A stretch of 14,829 bases of DNA from UBA8886 sp963578705 (GTDB lineage Archaea; Thermoplasmatota; Poseidoniia; MGIII; CG-Epi1). Of the stretch, positions 13,589 through 14,829 are shown piece after piece. The translations under genes and the position numbers were made by a program. The DNA is taken from contig CAUZDT010000030.1 in NCBI GenBank assembly GCA_963578705.1, forward strand, positions 1 through 14,829, given 5' to 3'. The notes under the pieces are model-generated. The model made no database searches. It was not told the DNA's origin and worked only from the letters and a program-made list of their open reading frames with translations. Each line of letters opens with the position of its first letter. Position 1 is the first letter of the stretch.

Positions 13589-14524
13589 ATGCCGGCTCGC
13601 TTGTCTACGCACGCACGAACGAGGCTGCCCGAATGGTTCCGCGTCGAACTGCCGACCGGCGCGGCGCTGGAGCGCTACCGCGCGACAACCGGCGCGGTCG
13701 CCGGCAACGCACTGCACACCGTCTGCGAGGAAGCACACTGCCCCAACCTCCACGAGTGCTGGGGACGCGGCACCGCGACCTTCATGGTCGCCGGCCGGGA
13801 GTGCACCCGTGGCTGCCGCTTCTGCGCAGTCGAGACTATGCGCGCGCCGGCCGCGCCCGACCCGGCGGAGCCGCAGCAGCTGGCGGACGCCGTCGCCGCG
13901 ATGGGGCTTAGCTACGCGGTAATTACAGTCGTCAACCGCGACGACCTGCCCGACGACGGCGCAACCCACTACCGCGCCTGCCTCGACGCAGTCCACGCGC
14001 GGCTCCCCGACGTGGGGCTGGAGCTGCTCTGTAGCGACCTTGCTGGCAACGAGGCGGCGCTGGCGGCGCTCCTCAACGGAGCGCCGCTGCAAGTCTTCGC
14101 GCACAATGTCGAAACGGTTGAACGGCTGACGCCGGAAGTGCGCGACCCCCGCGCCAGCTTCGCGCAGTCGCTGCGCATCCTCGAGGCGGCAAAGGAATTG
14201 CGGCCCGACTTGCCGACCAAATCGAGCATTATGCTCGGGCTGGGCGAGACCGGAGTGGAGCTCCGCACGGCGTTCCGCGCGCTACGCGACGTCGGGGTCG
14301 AATTGCTGACGCTCGGACAATACCTCGCGCCGGGGCCGGGCTACCACCCGGTGCGCGAGTTCGTGAAACCCGGGCGCTTCGACGCGCTGGCACGCACGGC
14401 CCGCGGGATGGGCTTCAGCGCGATTGCGTCTGGGCCGCTGGTGCGCTCCTCCTATCGCGCCGAGTCATTGCTGTCTGCTGCACAGGGCACACCGGTCGAG
14501 GCGGGGCTGCAGGTGGTCGCCTGA
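13589..14524 (+). CDS. lipA: Lipoyl synthase (radical SAM)
   Basis: The enzyme inserts two sulfur atoms into protein-bound octanoyl groups to make lipoyl cofactor, using two 4Fe-4S clusters. The 311-residue protein has the auxiliary-cluster motif CEEAHCPNLHEC (Cys46, Cys51, Cys57), the radical SAM motif CTRGCRFC (Cys72, Cys76, Cys79) and the C-terminal RSSY (286-289) whose Ser binds the auxiliary cluster. TVCEEAHCPN, VITVVNRDDLPDDGA, FAHNVETV, KSSIMLGLGE and LTLGQYLAPG are standard LipA blocks. The ATG at 13589 is used, but a TTG at 13601 would fit the promoter-like box better and still precede the conserved LPEWFRVELP. The next gene encodes a lipoate-dependent complex subunit, which fits the role. 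Confidence 0.95.
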   Translation: MPARLSTHARTRLPEWFRVELPTGAALERYRATTGAVAGNALHTVCEEAHCPNLHECWGRGTATFMVAGRECTRGCRFCAVETMRAPAAPDPAEPQQLADAVAAMGLSYAVITVVNRDDLPDDGATHYRACLDAVHARLPDVGLELLCSDLAGNEAALAALLNGAPLQVFAHNVETVERLTPEVRDPRASFAQSLRILEAAKELRPDLPTKSSIMLGLGETGVELRTAFRALRDVGVELLTLGQYLAPGPGYHPVREFVKPGRFDALARTARGMGFSAIASGPLVRSSYRAESLLSAAQGTPVEAGLQVVA

Positions 14525-14829
14525 CACGCAAGAAGCGCACGCTGTATGTGCCCGAACCGCCGGCGCGGCCGGGCGAGAAACCCGACTTCAGCCAGCTGGA
14601 GCTGCCGCAGGCGGGGGAAGCGCCACGGCCGCCAGTGGACGGCGATGCGGCAGAGATGCACGACCTGGCATTCTCGCTGGTGCGCGTGCTCGACCCCAAG
14701 CACAAAGCGGTAGGCGACTGGGACCCAAAGCTCGACGCCGAGACGCTGCGCACCGGGCTGCGGCACATGTTGCTGCTGCGCATCTACGACGACCGCATGC
14801 AGACACTGCAGCGTACCGGCAAGCTCTCG
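14521..14829 (+). CDS. 2-oxoacid dehydrogenase E1 alpha subunit (branched-chain/pyruvate type), 3' end outside window
   Basis: This is a partial N-terminal region of a thiamine-diphosphate-dependent E1 alpha, which decarboxylates a 2-oxoacid and passes the acyl group to lipoyl-E2. Residues read YVPEPPARPGEKPDFSQLEL, later LVRVLDPKHKAVGDWDPKLD and LRTGLRHMLLLRIYDDRM. This layout is very like the start of Pseudomonas BkdA1 (2-oxoisovalerate dehydrogenase E1 alpha), as I recall that sequence. Branched-chain versus pyruvate specificity cannot be settled here, and the ThDP-binding region lies beyond the window. The frame has no ATG, GTG or TTG between 14341 and 14547. A CTG at 14521 overlaps the lipA stop (CTGA) and would include the conserved LYVPEP block; the first canonical start is a GTG at 14548. 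The feature is drawn from the CTG, with the start uncertain. Confidence 0.8.
   Translation, partial: MTRKKRTLYVPEPPARPGEKPDFSQLELPQAGEAPRPPVDGDAAEMHDLAFSLVRVLDPKHKAVGDWDPKLDAETLRTGLRHMLLLRIYDDRMQTLQRTGKLS

Noticed and set aside
1..14829. CRISPR arrays, tRNA or rRNA genes, insertion sequences and toxin-antitoxin or defence genes
   Set aside because: I looked for regularly spaced repeats, cloverleaf-like segments with the TTCGAAT-type loop, transposase motifs and paired small ORFs. None could be supported on either strand.

Overview
The window looks like chromosomal DNA from a GC-rich archaeon. A marine Thermoplasmatota lineage (Marine Group II or III, Poseidoniia-like) is my best guess, but this is inference from gene content, not a phylogeny. 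Three things point to archaea: TATA-like boxes (TTTATA, TTAAATATA, CTTAAAG) centred about 23-30 bases before many start codons, as expected for leaderless mRNAs; an archaeal-type A24 signal peptidase; and a geranylgeranyl diphosphate synthase next to an IPP isomerase. Lipoyl synthase, a bkdA1-like 2-oxoacid dehydrogenase E1 alpha and an ALDH7-type aldehyde dehydrogenase indicate aerobic heterotrophy. No tRNA, rRNA, CRISPR array, insertion sequence or phage gene was seen. The window is almost fully coding, with no gene-free stretch over 100 bases.

Layout. (1) 1-2049 is an envelope and copper block. A membrane-anchored LVIVD-repeat protein (minus strand, cut by the window edge) diverges from a SCO1/SenC lipoprotein, and a His-rich, membrane-anchored, possibly cupredoxin-like protein follows. 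The divergent pair appears to share one TATA box. (2) 2084-5589 carries two M20 metallopeptidases of different subfamilies (a CNDP-like dipeptidase and a PepD-like Xaa-His dipeptidase), then a Nudix CoA-pyrophosphatase-like protein overlapping the pepD stop. This suggests peptide scavenging. (3) 5578-8243 holds an A24 pilin/archaellin signal peptidase (minus) divergent from a 567-residue membrane protein of unknown function (plus), again with a single shared TATA box. (4) 8253-10159 (minus) is a two-gene operon of ALDH7-type aldehyde dehydrogenase and a VOC protein joined by a TAGTG overlap. (5) 10236-12063 (plus) is an isoprenoid-lipid operon of type I IPP isomerase, GGPP synthase and a short AT-rich membrane ORF. 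(6) 12109-13521 is an unusual GXGXG/glutamate-synthase-like fusion. (7) 13589-14829 is lipA followed by the start of a 2-oxoacid dehydrogenase E1 alpha gene, which links lipoate synthesis to a lipoate-dependent complex.

The observations most worth following are the two single-TATA divergent promoters, the uncharacterised PH-like/polytopic membrane protein at 6540-8243, the copper-related surface protein block, the small AT-rich ORF with a 19-bp direct repeat near 12 kb, and the lack of a canonical start codon at the expected place in the E1 alpha gene.
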